Positions 8,147 to 15,780 of a DNA stretch of 36,389 nt are shown here, in pieces. How positions within the stretch are numbered: the stretch's first letter is position 1; the number at the start of each line of letters is the position of its first letter. Position numbers and translations under genes: made by a program. The DNA comes from an uncultured Alphaproteobacteria bacterium (GTDB lineage Bacteria; Pseudomonadota; Alphaproteobacteria; UBA8366; GCA-2717185), in the NCBI GenBank assembly GCA_943788635.1, contig CALSRA010000057.1:1-36389 (forward strand), read 5' to 3'. The notes below the pieces were generated by a model. That model was given only the letters and a program-made list of their open reading frames with translations. It did no database searches and was not told where the DNA came from.

Positions 8147-9970
8147 TCAGGCGGCGATCTGCAGCCGTTCCGCGGGAAGGTTCAATTCAGCGACGGTGCC
8201 GACGCCGATATCGCTGTTCAGCACGAAGGTGCCGTCATGCAGTTCGGTCAGCGCCTTGGCGAGCGGCAGGCCAAGACCTGTACCTTCGTACTTGCGGCTC
8301 ATGTCGCTTTCGACCTGAACAAACGGTTCCATGATTTTGCGCAGGTCGTCACGCGCGATGCCAATGCCGGTATCGGTGACCCGTATCGCCAGGGAGCCGG
8401 AGTTTGCGAGCCATATTTCCAGTCGAACCGTATCGCCCCTTTTGGAGAACTTCACGGCATTTGACAGCACGTTGAGGACAATTTGCTTCAATTTGGTTTC
8501 GTCTGCAATCAGGGGCGGCAGGTCGGCCGGGATATCGCTTGTCACAATAACCCCGGCTTCGGCGGCGCGCCCCTTTACGAGGGCGATACACGACTCCATC
8601 GCCTGCGCGACGATGATCGGCTCTTCGTTCAAATCCAGTTTCCCGGCTTCGATTTTTGACAAGTCAATGATATCATTGATGATATTCAGCAGCATCCGGC
8701 CCGAATTGTGAATATCTTCGATGTAGGATGCGTATTTTTCGTTTTCGACGGCGCCGAATACACCGGTTGCCATCACTTCGGAAAAGCCGATGATCGCGTT
8801 CAGCGGCGTGCGTAATTCGTGGCTCATATTCGCGAGGAATTCGGACTTCGACCGGTTGGCGAATTCGGCTACTTCCTTGGCCTTGTGCAGTTCTGCCTCA
8901 ATCGTCTTGAAGGGCGTGATATCGGTACCGGAACCGCGGTATCCCATGAACGTGCCATCGACATCGAATACAGGCTGACCGCTGATCGACAGGTATACCC
9001 GCTTTCCATTTGGCATAATCCGGTGGTGGCTGAAATTCCGGAACGGGCGATGGTGTTCCAGGTCGTCCATATGCTGTTCCCAGACATCGGGATCAATGCC
9101 GGGAATGCCTGTTTCCTGCCGGGTCTTGCCCAAAAGATCACCGGGTGGAACGCCGCTTATTTCCTCGAACCGGGAAGAGAAAAAGCTGAATTGCAGGTCA
9201 CTGTTCATTTCCCAGAACCAATCCGATGTCGAGCCGACAAAATCCAGGAAACGCTCGTCTTTTGCCTCCAGCGCAGTGCGCCGGTATCGATCCATACGGT
9301 ACAGCAGGGTATGCAGCGACCGCGTCAGGTCGCCGATTTCGTCATTGGAACTTTGGATTGAGGTAAGGCCTTCAATGTTTTCGATATTCTGCTCGGCCAG
9401 AGCAAGGTGACCCTGTAACCGTACGACGGGGATGACAACGAACCGCGCGACCAACAGTATTGTGGCCATGCTGGCGAAGGCCGACACCAAGAAGACCAAG
9501 CCCAGAATACTCCAGGTATAACTTTCCAGTTCGGCGGCTATCCAACTGGCATCCATACGCAGCGCAATGGCGTAGCGCCCGTCCAATATGGGCGCGGGCC
9601 AGAATACATCGTAGCGGCTGCCATCCGCGGATTGCCGCCGTAACATTTCGCTGCTCTCGGGATCGTTCAGCACCATCACGGGTGCCTCACCGGCACGGCT
9701 CAGGATTTCACCTCGCGAACTGAAGACAACACCACCCAGGATATGTTCGGCACGCATCACGTTGACGATGTCATGCGGCGTGGCTGCGTTGGCGTCCAGT
9801 GCGGCGCGTGAAAGCTCGTTCAGTTGCGTCAGCAGGTCGCGTTCATGGCGCAAATAGGAAGGAATCAGGATAGCGGTTTCGACCACAAGGATACTAACGA
9901 ACACGGCCAGCGATATACGCCAACCCAGGCGGGTAGACAGAAACAGACGCCAGTTCATGGGGTCGCGCAA
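8147..9970 (-). CDS. Membrane PAS-domain hybrid-free sensor histidine kinase
   Basis: A 607-residue sensor kinase. Membrane segments lie at about 18-40 and 153-180, enclosing a roughly 110-residue periplasmic sensor region. A HAMP-like linker follows (to about 230), then a PAS domain (about 243-355, with GYRGSGTDIT). The HisKA dimerisation domain has the phospho-acceptor His384 in FLANMSHELRTPLNAIIG. A HATPase domain follows with N box (VLNVLSNAVKFSK), G1 (DTGIGIA) and G2 (GTGLGLPL). The TTG start at 9970 is supported by GGAG eight bases upstream; the next ATG, four codons in, would be about 20 bases from that site. There is no response regulator next to it, so it is an orphan whose partner must be encoded elsewhere. 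The periplasmic ligand is unknown. Confidence 0.92.
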   Translation of the reverse strand: MRDPMNWRLFLSTRLGWRISLAVFVSILVVETAILIPSYLRHERDLLTQLNELSRAALDANAATPHDIVNVMRAEHILGGVVFSSRGEILSRAGEAPVMVLNDPESSEMLRRQSADGSRYDVFWPAPILDGRYAIALRMDASWIAAELESYTWSILGLVFLVSAFASMATILLVARFVVIPVVRLQGHLALAEQNIENIEGLTSIQSSNDEIGDLTRSLHTLLYRMDRYRRTALEAKDERFLDFVGSTSDWFWEMNSDLQFSFFSSRFEEISGVPPGDLLGKTRQETGIPGIDPDVWEQHMDDLEHHRPFRNFSHHRIMPNGKRVYLSISGQPVFDVDGTFMGYRGSGTDITPFKTIEAELHKAKEVAEFANRSKSEFLANMSHELRTPLNAIIGFSEVMATGVFGAVENEKYASYIEDIHNSGRMLLNIINDIIDLSKIEAGKLDLNEEPIIVAQAMESCIALVKGRAAEAGVIVTSDIPADLPPLIADETKLKQIVLNVLSNAVKFSKRGDTVRLEIWLANSGSLAIRVTDTGIGIARDDLRKIMEPFVQVESDMSRKYEGTGLGLPLAKALTELHDGTFVLNSDIGVGTVAELNLPAERLQIAA

Positions 9971-10122
9971 AGGGTACTCTCCTACGTGAATACAGTATCT
10001 TCGCGGGAATATCCTTAATTTTCCTTAACTTGACGAAAATAAATGCAATTTCCGCATGTTCGTTTTGTGCTTTACCTGTGGGAGAAATGGGGATTTTCCG
10101 TGCGCGTGGCAGCTCGACCGGT

Positions 10123-11343
10123 TCAATTTGAGATTGCAGTGTCTCGCGGCAGGAAAAAGCCGTACAGGCCGGCCGCCAGGGTCAGCCCGGCGATGACGAG
10201 GTAGGGTATCGTGAAATCCCCGGTCAATGCCGCCAGCCCGCCGAACAGGGGGGCGTAGAAGATACCGGCACCGAACATGAAGACCTGTGCGCCGCCGGTG
10301 ACCGCGCTGATCTGTCCCGGCGGGGCGAGGCTGGCGATTTCCGACAGGTAGAGGGCGTTCCAGCCATAGGCGCTGGTGCCGAGCACGAGGCATACCGGCA
10401 GGATCGCGGCGAGCGGCCAGTCGGTGGCGAATGCCGCGGTGAGCAGCAGGCAGCTACCCGTCAGGATGCCCTGTCCGGCGAGGACGCGGCGGGTCGGGAC
10501 AACGCGGCCGGCAATGCCGCCCCAGAAGATGCGACCCGCCACGGCGCCGGCCTGGCTGACGGCGTAGGCTGCCCCGGCCTGTGCCAGGGTGAATCCGGTA
10601 TCGACGGTCAGATAGACAACAAGGAAGGCGGCGATGCTGGCCTGGGCTCCGGCATAGCTGAAAGCGATCAGCGACAATCGCCGGATGACCGGGTCGGCGA
10701 GCAGCATGCGGACCGGGGCGATGATGCCGGTGCCGCCACCGAACAACACCGTGCCGGGGCGGCGGTCGGAATCGAGCGCGGCGCGGATCGGCTGTACGGC
10801 GAGCGCCGTCAACAGGGCGAGACCGGCCAGGATCAGCGTGGCCGTCTGCCAGTCGTACAGGGTGATCAGGGCAGGGACGGCAAGTCCGGCGAAGCCAGCA
10901 CCCATCGGCACGCCGGTCTGTTTCAGCGAAAAGATGAAGGGACGATTTTTCGGGTTGGTAACCTTGAACAGGACATGGGAACTGGCGGGATTGATCGGTC
11001 CGTAATTGAAACCGATCAGCACTGCGCTGATCACGGCGGCCCAGGGCAGTGCCAGGGTGAAGAAGGCGAGACCAATGGCAGCGCTGACCATCGCAAGCTG
11101 GCAGACGCGCATCGCCCCGTACCGGGCGACGAATGCGCCGCTCACCAGCCCCGACGATAAGGCACCGGCGAAGATGATGGCGGTAAACAGCCCGACCTGG
11201 GTTTCGGGAATGCCATAGTCGATGGCGGCAGCGGGCGCGAATACGGGAATGCAGTGCATCGCCACGGCGGCGAGCGTCTGTACCGCAAAGGTGCCCGCTA
11301 CCGCGGCTGTGACCGGCGCCTTGAGACCATCGGGTTCGGCCAT
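10123..11343 (-). CDS. MFS transporter, last gene of the acyl-CoA operon
   Basis: A 406-residue carrier with about twelve hydrophobic segments. The loop after segment two reads FVARYGAMRVC, a degenerate MFS motif A. Segment four to five carries NPASSHVLFKVTNPKNRPFIFSLK-like sequence, seen in carboxylate-type carriers of alphaproteobacteria (weak inference). It starts 13 bases after the stop of the acyl-CoA dehydrogenase gene, so it is very likely co-transcribed with the four upstream enzymes. That position suggests uptake of the acid that the operon activates. The ribosome-binding site is weak, which fits translation downstream of a close neighbour. I see no clear terminator in the 150 bases after its stop. 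Confidence 0.88.
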   Translation of the reverse strand: MAEPDGLKAPVTAAVAGTFAVQTLAAVAMHCIPVFAPAAAIDYGIPETQVGLFTAIIFAGALSSGLVSGAFVARYGAMRVCQLAMVSAAIGLAFFTLALPWAAVISAVLIGFNYGPINPASSHVLFKVTNPKNRPFIFSLKQTGVPMGAGFAGLAVPALITLYDWQTATLILAGLALLTALAVQPIRAALDSDRRPGTVLFGGGTGIIAPVRMLLADPVIRRLSLIAFSYAGAQASIAAFLVVYLTVDTGFTLAQAGAAYAVSQAGAVAGRIFWGGIAGRVVPTRRVLAGQGILTGSCLLLTAAFATDWPLAAILPVCLVLGTSAYGWNALYLSEIASLAPPGQISAVTGGAQVFMFGAGIFYAPLFGGLAALTGDFTIPYLVIAGLTLAAGLYGFFLPRDTAISN

Positions 11344-11356
11344 GTGGATTTGTCGG

Positions 11357-12547
11357 TCAGTACGTTCGCGGCATGCCCAGCACGTGCTGGCCGATATAAC
11401 CCAGAATCATGTTGGTCGAAATCGGTGCCGTGCGGAACAGCCGGCATTCGCGCCATTTGCGCTCGATATCGTACTCGCGCGCATAAGCGAACCCGCCATA
11501 GGTGGTGAAGCAGGCCTCCGCGCAGGCCCAGGCGGCTTCCGCGGCAAGGTGCTTGGCCATATTGGCGGCGGCCCCCGCGTCGCGCTGCGCCATGAACAGG
11601 GCGGCGGCCTTGCGATTCATCAGGTCGGCGGCTTCCAGGTCGGCATGCGCCTTGGCGATGGGGAACTGCACGCCCTGGTTCTGTCCGATGGGCCGGCCGA
11701 AGACGACGCGGTCATTGGCGTATTCCACCGCCTTGCGGGTGAAATAGCGGCCGTCGCCGATGGCTTCCGCCGCAATCAGGATACGTTCCGCATTCATGCC
11801 GTCGAGGATGTAGCGGAAACCCTTGCCTTCCTCACCGATCAGGCTGGAGGCGGGGATGCGCAGATTGTCGAAGAAAATTTCGGTCGTGTTGTGGTTGATC
11901 ATCGCTTCGAGCGGACGGATTTCCATGCCGTTGTCGCGCGCCGCGCGCATATCGATCAGGAATGTCGACAGGCCGTCGCTGCGCCGTTTGGTTTCGTTCG
12001 CCGGTGTCGTGCGGGCGAGCAACAGCATCAGATCGGAATGAAGCGCCCGGCTGGTCCATACTTTCTGGCCATTGATGACGTAACTGTCGCCATCGCGTAC
12101 CGCCCGGGTCTTGAGCTGGGTGGTATCGGAACCCGTGGTCGGTTCGGTTACGCCAAAAGCCTGCAGCCGCAGTTCACCGCTGGCGATCTTTGGCAGGTAT
12201 TCCTGCTTCTGTTCGGGGGATCCATGTCGCAGTACCGTACCCATCGTATACATCTGCGCGTGGCAGGCCCCGGCACTGCAGCCGGATGCGTGGATCGTTT
12301 CCAGGATCACCGCGCCGGCACGGATCGGCAGCCCGGCGCCGCCGAATTCTTCGGGGATCAGGGCCCCAAGAAAGCCCGATTCCGTCAGCGCTGTTACAAA
12401 AGCGGTCGGATAGCTGCCCTCTACCGGTTGTTCTTCCAGGTCACGCCAGTATTCGCCGGGAAAGCCTTCGCAGATCTTTGCGACGGCTTCGCGGATTTCC
12501 GGATAGTCATCGTCCTCGAAGTCGATGGTGGCATGCATGTCCGACAT
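11357..12547 (-). CDS. Acyl-CoA dehydrogenase
   Basis: A 396-residue flavoprotein of the acyl-CoA dehydrogenase family, which makes a trans-2-enoyl-CoA and passes electrons to ETF. FAD/substrate-contact motifs are visible: FGVTEPTTGSD at about 131-141, and INGQKVWTSRA at about 158-168. The usual C-terminal catalytic motif YEGT is replaced by RTAPIST (about 372-378). A glutamate is present instead at 254 (MNAERILIA), the helix-G position used as base by isovaleryl-CoA and long-chain dehydrogenases. That supports a branched-chain-type enzyme, but it is an alignment by eye. The ATG at 12547 is preferred because GGAG sits nine bases upstream. A strong hairpin lies in the 97-base gap to the HMG-CoA-lyase-like gene. 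Confidence 0.88.
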   Translation of the reverse strand: MSDMHATIDFEDDDYPEIREAVAKICEGFPGEYWRDLEEQPVEGSYPTAFVTALTESGFLGALIPEEFGGAGLPIRAGAVILETIHASGCSAGACHAQMYTMGTVLRHGSPEQKQEYLPKIASGELRLQAFGVTEPTTGSDTTQLKTRAVRDGDSYVINGQKVWTSRALHSDLMLLLARTTPANETKRRSDGLSTFLIDMRAARDNGMEIRPLEAMINHNTTEIFFDNLRIPASSLIGEEGKGFRYILDGMNAERILIAAEAIGDGRYFTRKAVEYANDRVVFGRPIGQNQGVQFPIAKAHADLEAADLMNRKAAALFMAQRDAGAAANMAKHLAAEAAWACAEACFTTYGGFAYAREYDIERKWRECRLFRTAPISTNMILGYIGQHVLGMPRTY

Positions 12548-12608
12548 GGGCAAAGTCTCCATTTGTGACGGGCACGGATGGCCGCCCCGTTTGTCTTGTC
12601 TTTAGATT

Positions 12609-12635
12609 CGGGCGGCGCCGTATCGACGCCGCCCG
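12609..12635 (-). other. GC-rich stem-loop between HMG-CoA-lyase-like and acyl-CoA dehydrogenase genes
   Basis: CGGGCGGCG at 12609-12617 and CGCCGCCCG at 12627-12635 form a perfect 9-base-pair stem with a 9-base loop. It lies directly after the lyase stop codon in the direction of transcription. No U-tract follows, so it is more likely an intra-operon attenuator or mRNA stability element than a full intrinsic terminator. Confidence 0.5.
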
Positions 12636-12644
12636 GGTTGGTTG

Positions 12645-13589
12645 TCAGGCCGCGGCGCTGGCCGGAACGAAGCCTTTTGGTGCGCCCGCGCGGGCATACA
12701 TGCCATAGAGCGTTTCATCGGGCAGGTTGGCCTCGATGATTTCGCGAATCTCGACCAGCTTGTCCATATCGACCCCGGTTTTCAGTCCGGCACCTTCGAG
12801 CAGGAAGACAAGGTCTTCCATGACGATATTGCCGGTCGCGTTGGGGGCAAAGGGGCAACCGCCCAGGCCCGCCAGCGAGGCGTCATAGTGTCGGCAGCCG
12901 GCTTCCAGCGCGGCAAAGACATTGGCAAGGCCGAGCCCGCGGGTATCGTGGAAATGCGCGGATACTGGTACGGTTTTGCCGAATTCGCCGATCACGGCCT
13001 CGAACATTTCCTTGACCTGTTGTGGGTTGGCATAGCCGACGGTGTCCGCGACTGAAAGTTCATCGGCGCCCGCCTTGACGAACCGTTCCGCCAGTTTCAG
13101 GACGGCGGAAACCGAAACCTGGCCTTCCAGGGTGCAGCCAAGTGCGGTGGCCAGCCCGGTGCAGAGCCGTACATCTTTTGCTTCCGGCGTCGCATTGCGC
13201 AGGGCTACGATGCGCTCGAAATCCGCCACTGATTCATCCACGGTCCGGCGCACGTTGGACATATTGTGGGACTCGCTGACGGAGGTGACGTAATTCAGCT
13301 TGTGAATGCCGGCGGCGAAGGCGTCCTGTGCGCCTCTCATGTTCGGGCTCAGGGCGGCGACGCACAAGCCATCGATTTTCAGCGCGGCGGCGACGACTTC
13401 CTGATTATCCGCGAATTGCGGCAGCAGTTTCGGCGGCACGAACGAGCATACTTCAATTTCGGGCATGCCCGCCGCGGCTTCCATCGTCAGCCAGCGAATC
13501 TTGTCGGCCGTCGGAAAGAACACTTTCTGGATTTGCAGCCCATCGCGAAGTCCGACTTCGCGGCATTCAACATCTATTCCCGGTCGCAT
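12645..13589 (-). CDS. HMG-CoA-lyase-like enzyme (DRE-TIM metallolyase)
   Basis: A 314-residue DRE-TIM barrel. Residues equivalent to the human HMG-CoA lyase active site are all visible: Arg15-Asp16 in EVGLRDGLQ, metal ligands His212 and His214 in AHFHDTRG, the signature Cys245 in GLGGCPFAPN, and Asn254 nine residues after it. The known reaction is (S)-HMG-CoA to acetyl-CoA and acetoacetate. Relatives in the same family cleave citramalyl-CoA or isohexenylglutaryl-CoA, so the substrate must come from context. The ATG at 13589 is chosen over one at 13595 because GGAG then has seven-base spacing instead of one. It lies 37 bases after the enoyl-CoA hydratase gene and is presumably co-transcribed with it. 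Confidence 0.9.
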   Translation of the reverse strand: MRPGIDVECREVGLRDGLQIQKVFFPTADKIRWLTMEAAAGMPEIEVCSFVPPKLLPQFADNQEVVAAALKIDGLCVAALSPNMRGAQDAFAAGIHKLNYVTSVSESHNMSNVRRTVDESVADFERIVALRNATPEAKDVRLCTGLATALGCTLEGQVSVSAVLKLAERFVKAGADELSVADTVGYANPQQVKEMFEAVIGEFGKTVPVSAHFHDTRGLGLANVFAALEAGCRHYDASLAGLGGCPFAPNATGNIVMEDLVFLLEGAGLKTGVDMDKLVEIREIIEANLPDETLYGMYARAGAPKGFVPASAAA

Positions 13590-13626
13590 TGTCATTCTCC
13601 TATGTCTTTATGTGTATCCGCAGAAC

Positions 13627-14421
13627 TCAATGTCCCTTGAACTGTGCCTTGCGCTTTTCGTTGAAGGCGCGCACGCCTTCCAGGCGATCTTCGGTCGTTA
13701 CCATGCGGTTATACGCTTCAATTTCGAAGGCATAGCCGTTTTTCAGGTCGATCTGGGTCGAAACGTTTATTGATTTTTTGGCCTGACGCGTCGATATCGG
13801 CGCATTGTTGCAGATCGCCCGGGCTGTCTCCAGAGTCTCCTCCATCAACTTCCCGTCGGTACAGATACGGTTCAACACGCCCCATTCAAGAGCTTCCTGG
13901 GCCGTAAACATCTTACCGGTGAGGATTATTTCCTTGGCCCGGCGGACGCCGACGGCGCGCGGCAGGTTCTGGGTCCCCATCGCGCCCGGCATAATGCCCA
14001 GCGTGACCTCGGTCAGGGCGAATTTGGCGTGGCTGGCGGCATAGGCGAAATCAGCGCCGAGCACGAATTCCAGCCCGCCCGCGACGGCGGCGCCGTTTAC
14101 CGCGGCAATAATCGGGATCGGGCAGTCGGTCATGGCCAGCATCGCCTGTTCGAACAGCGCGTGCTGTTTCTGCCAGGTTTCGTCGGTCATGTTGTTGCGT
14201 TCCTTCAGGTCACCACCGGCGCAGAAAATGCGCTCGCCCGACCCGGTCACGACGACGCAACGCAGGTCTTCCTGATCCATGTAGAGATGGCTCCACATAT
14301 CCCGGAAGTCGTAGCCCATCTGTGTGTTCAGCGCGTTGGCGGCATCCGGACGGTTCAGCGTGACCAGCAGAAGGTGATCTTCGATCCGTTCGAGCTTCAG
14401 GGTTTCGTATTCCATTTTCAT
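13627..14421 (-). CDS. Enoyl-CoA hydratase/isomerase (crotonase) family protein
   Basis: A 264-residue crotonase. The oxyanion-hole segments are FCAGGDLKE (about 66-74) and NGAAVAGGLEF (about 109-119). Both catalytic glutamates of true hydratases are present, at 118 (GGLEF) and 138 (LTEVTLG), so hydratase chemistry is supported rather than simple isomerase activity. GGAG lies ten bases before the ATG at 14421. The gene starts five bases after the CoA-transferase stop and precedes the HMG-CoA-lyase-like gene. In this setting it would add water to the enoyl-CoA that the dehydrogenase forms, for example a 3-methylglutaconyl-CoA-like substrate. That assignment is inference. Confidence 0.9.
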   Translation of the reverse strand: MKMEYETLKLERIEDHLLLVTLNRPDAANALNTQMGYDFRDMWSHLYMDQEDLRCVVVTGSGERIFCAGGDLKERNNMTDETWQKQHALFEQAMLAMTDCPIPIIAAVNGAAVAGGLEFVLGADFAYAASHAKFALTEVTLGIMPGAMGTQNLPRAVGVRRAKEIILTGKMFTAQEALEWGVLNRICTDGKLMEETLETARAICNNAPISTRQAKKSINVSTQIDLKNGYAFEIEAYNRMVTTEDRLEGVRAFNEKRKAQFKGH

Positions 14422-14426
14422 GGTTT

Positions 14427-15563
14427 TTATTCTCCGAACAGTTCGTCGTTATGCGCACCAAGGGACGGTGGGCCATCATGCTGGTAGGGGCGTTTGCCAT
14501 CGAAGGACATGGGGATGCCCATCACCCGGTACTTGCCGTCATCGGTGGTCTGGACGAGGCCCAGCGCTTCGGTCTGCGGGTGACTGACGACCTGGTCGAC
14601 GCCCTGCAATGGTGAACTGGGGATGCCGATCTTTTCCAGTTCGCCCTGCCAGTCCATCTGGTCGCGGGTGGCGGTGACGCCCTCGATCAATGCGTTCAGG
14701 GTCGCACGGTTTTCCCAGCGGTTCTTGTTGTTCACGAAGCGCACGTCGGTGCTCCATTCCGTATGGCCCAGCAGGGTACACAGCCGTCCGAACATGCGGT
14801 CGTTGGGGGCGGCAATGATCAGGTAACCATCGGCGCAGCGATACGCCTGGTACGGCGCCATGCCGGGACCGGAAGACCCGAATTTCTGTGGTACCGAGCC
14901 GTCACCGAAGAAGCTGCAGGCGTGATAGGTCATCCATCCCATGGCGGTTTCGAACAGCGATGTGTCGACACGGCCACCCTTGCCGGTCTGTTCGCGTGTT
15001 CGCAAGGCGGACAATACGCCGATAACGCACCACATGCCGGTGCCCATGTCGACGATCGAGGTACCGACCCGCACCGGGGGCCGGCCTTCTTCGCCGGTGA
15101 CGTTCATCAATCCGCAGAAGGCCTGCATCAGCGGGTCGTATCCCGGACGGGTGCTGAGCGGTCCTTCGCGGCCGAAGGCGCCACAATTGACATAGATTAG
15201 CTTATCGCTTTCGGCACAGAGTTCGTCCGCGCCAAGGCCCAGCCGCTCGGCCACGCCGGGACGCAGGTTCTGCACGACGACATCGGCCTGCTCGATGATA
15301 AAGCGACGCAGCACCGCGACCTGCTCGGGGTCCTTGAGATCGACTTCGACGGAATGTTTGCCGGCGTTGAGCGCAACGAAAATCGCGCTGACATCGCCGT
15401 ACCATCCGGTCCCCCAGGTGCGGCAGTCATCGCCGGATTCCGGGCGTTCGACCTTTACGACTGTCGCGCCGAGGGTCGACATGACCCAGGTTCCATAAGG
15501 AACGGCGACGCTGCTGCCAAGTTCGACGACGCGAATCCCGGCGAGAGGAGTTTCATTGCTCAT
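14427..15563 (-). CDS. CaiB/BaiF family (class III) CoA-transferase
   Basis: A 378-residue class III CoA-transferase, near the usual family length of 380-410. N-terminal LAGIRVVELGSSVAVPYGTW and GATVVKVERPESGDDCR are family hallmarks. The catalytic aspartate that forms the acyl anhydride is Asp172 (GTSIVDMGTGMW). The C-terminal region contains LGLVQTTDDGKYRVMGIPMSF. It is the first gene of the minus-strand operon and likely activates the carboxylic acid by moving CoA from a donor such as succinyl-CoA. The ATG at 15563 is preferred; an in-frame GTG twelve codons upstream (15599) is possible. The 130 bases upstream are shared with the divergent TPR gene and presumably contain the promoter. I could not define -35/-10 boxes. 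Confidence 0.9.
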   Translation of the reverse strand: MSNETPLAGIRVVELGSSVAVPYGTWVMSTLGATVVKVERPESGDDCRTWGTGWYGDVSAIFVALNAGKHSVEVDLKDPEQVAVLRRFIIEQADVVVQNLRPGVAERLGLGADELCAESDKLIYVNCGAFGREGPLSTRPGYDPLMQAFCGLMNVTGEEGRPPVRVGTSIVDMGTGMWCVIGVLSALRTREQTGKGGRVDTSLFETAMGWMTYHACSFFGDGSVPQKFGSSGPGMAPYQAYRCADGYLIIAAPNDRMFGRLCTLLGHTEWSTDVRFVNNKNRWENRATLNALIEGVTATRDQMDWQGELEKIGIPSSPLQGVDQVVSHPQTEALGLVQTTDDGKYRVMGIPMSFDGKRPYQHDGPPSLGAHNDELFGE

Positions 15564-15693
15564 AGGTATCGTGCTTCTTTCCTGTATTGGTCCTGCCACG
15601 GAATCTGTTAGGTGATGGCAAGGGAAGGGTGTTTTTGTTTCGTTAGCAATTGCACGTCATATTCATGGTTAATTTGCAGTAATATTGGTTCCG

Positions 15694-15780
15694 ATGTCTG
15701 ACGATGCATTTTCCATATCCACAGCCGTAGCGCAATTCCAGGCAGGTGACCTCGCCGCGGCGGAGAAATAATGCCGTGCG
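15694..15780 (+). other. 5' part of the TPR gene, cut off by an in-frame TAA
   Basis: From ATG 15694 the frame reads 25 codons of TPR-like sequence (AVAQFQAGDLAAAEK), then TAA at 15769-15771, then CRAVLASEATNAEAL in the same frame as the long gene that follows. The two pieces together form one normal first TPR (AAAEKxCRAVL), so the TAA most simply replaces a sense codon such as TAC or TAT. Confidence 0.7.

Noticed and set aside
8139..8151. CCTGAC-c-GTCAGG palindrome between the MFS and histidine kinase genes
   Set aside because: The loop is one base and there is no T-run; it overlaps the kinase stop, so terminator function is not supported.
11222..12568. A 448-codon plus-strand frame across the acyl-CoA dehydrogenase gene
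   Set aside because: High GC makes long antisense frames. The minus strand encodes a clear acyl-CoA dehydrogenase and MFS protein over the same bases.
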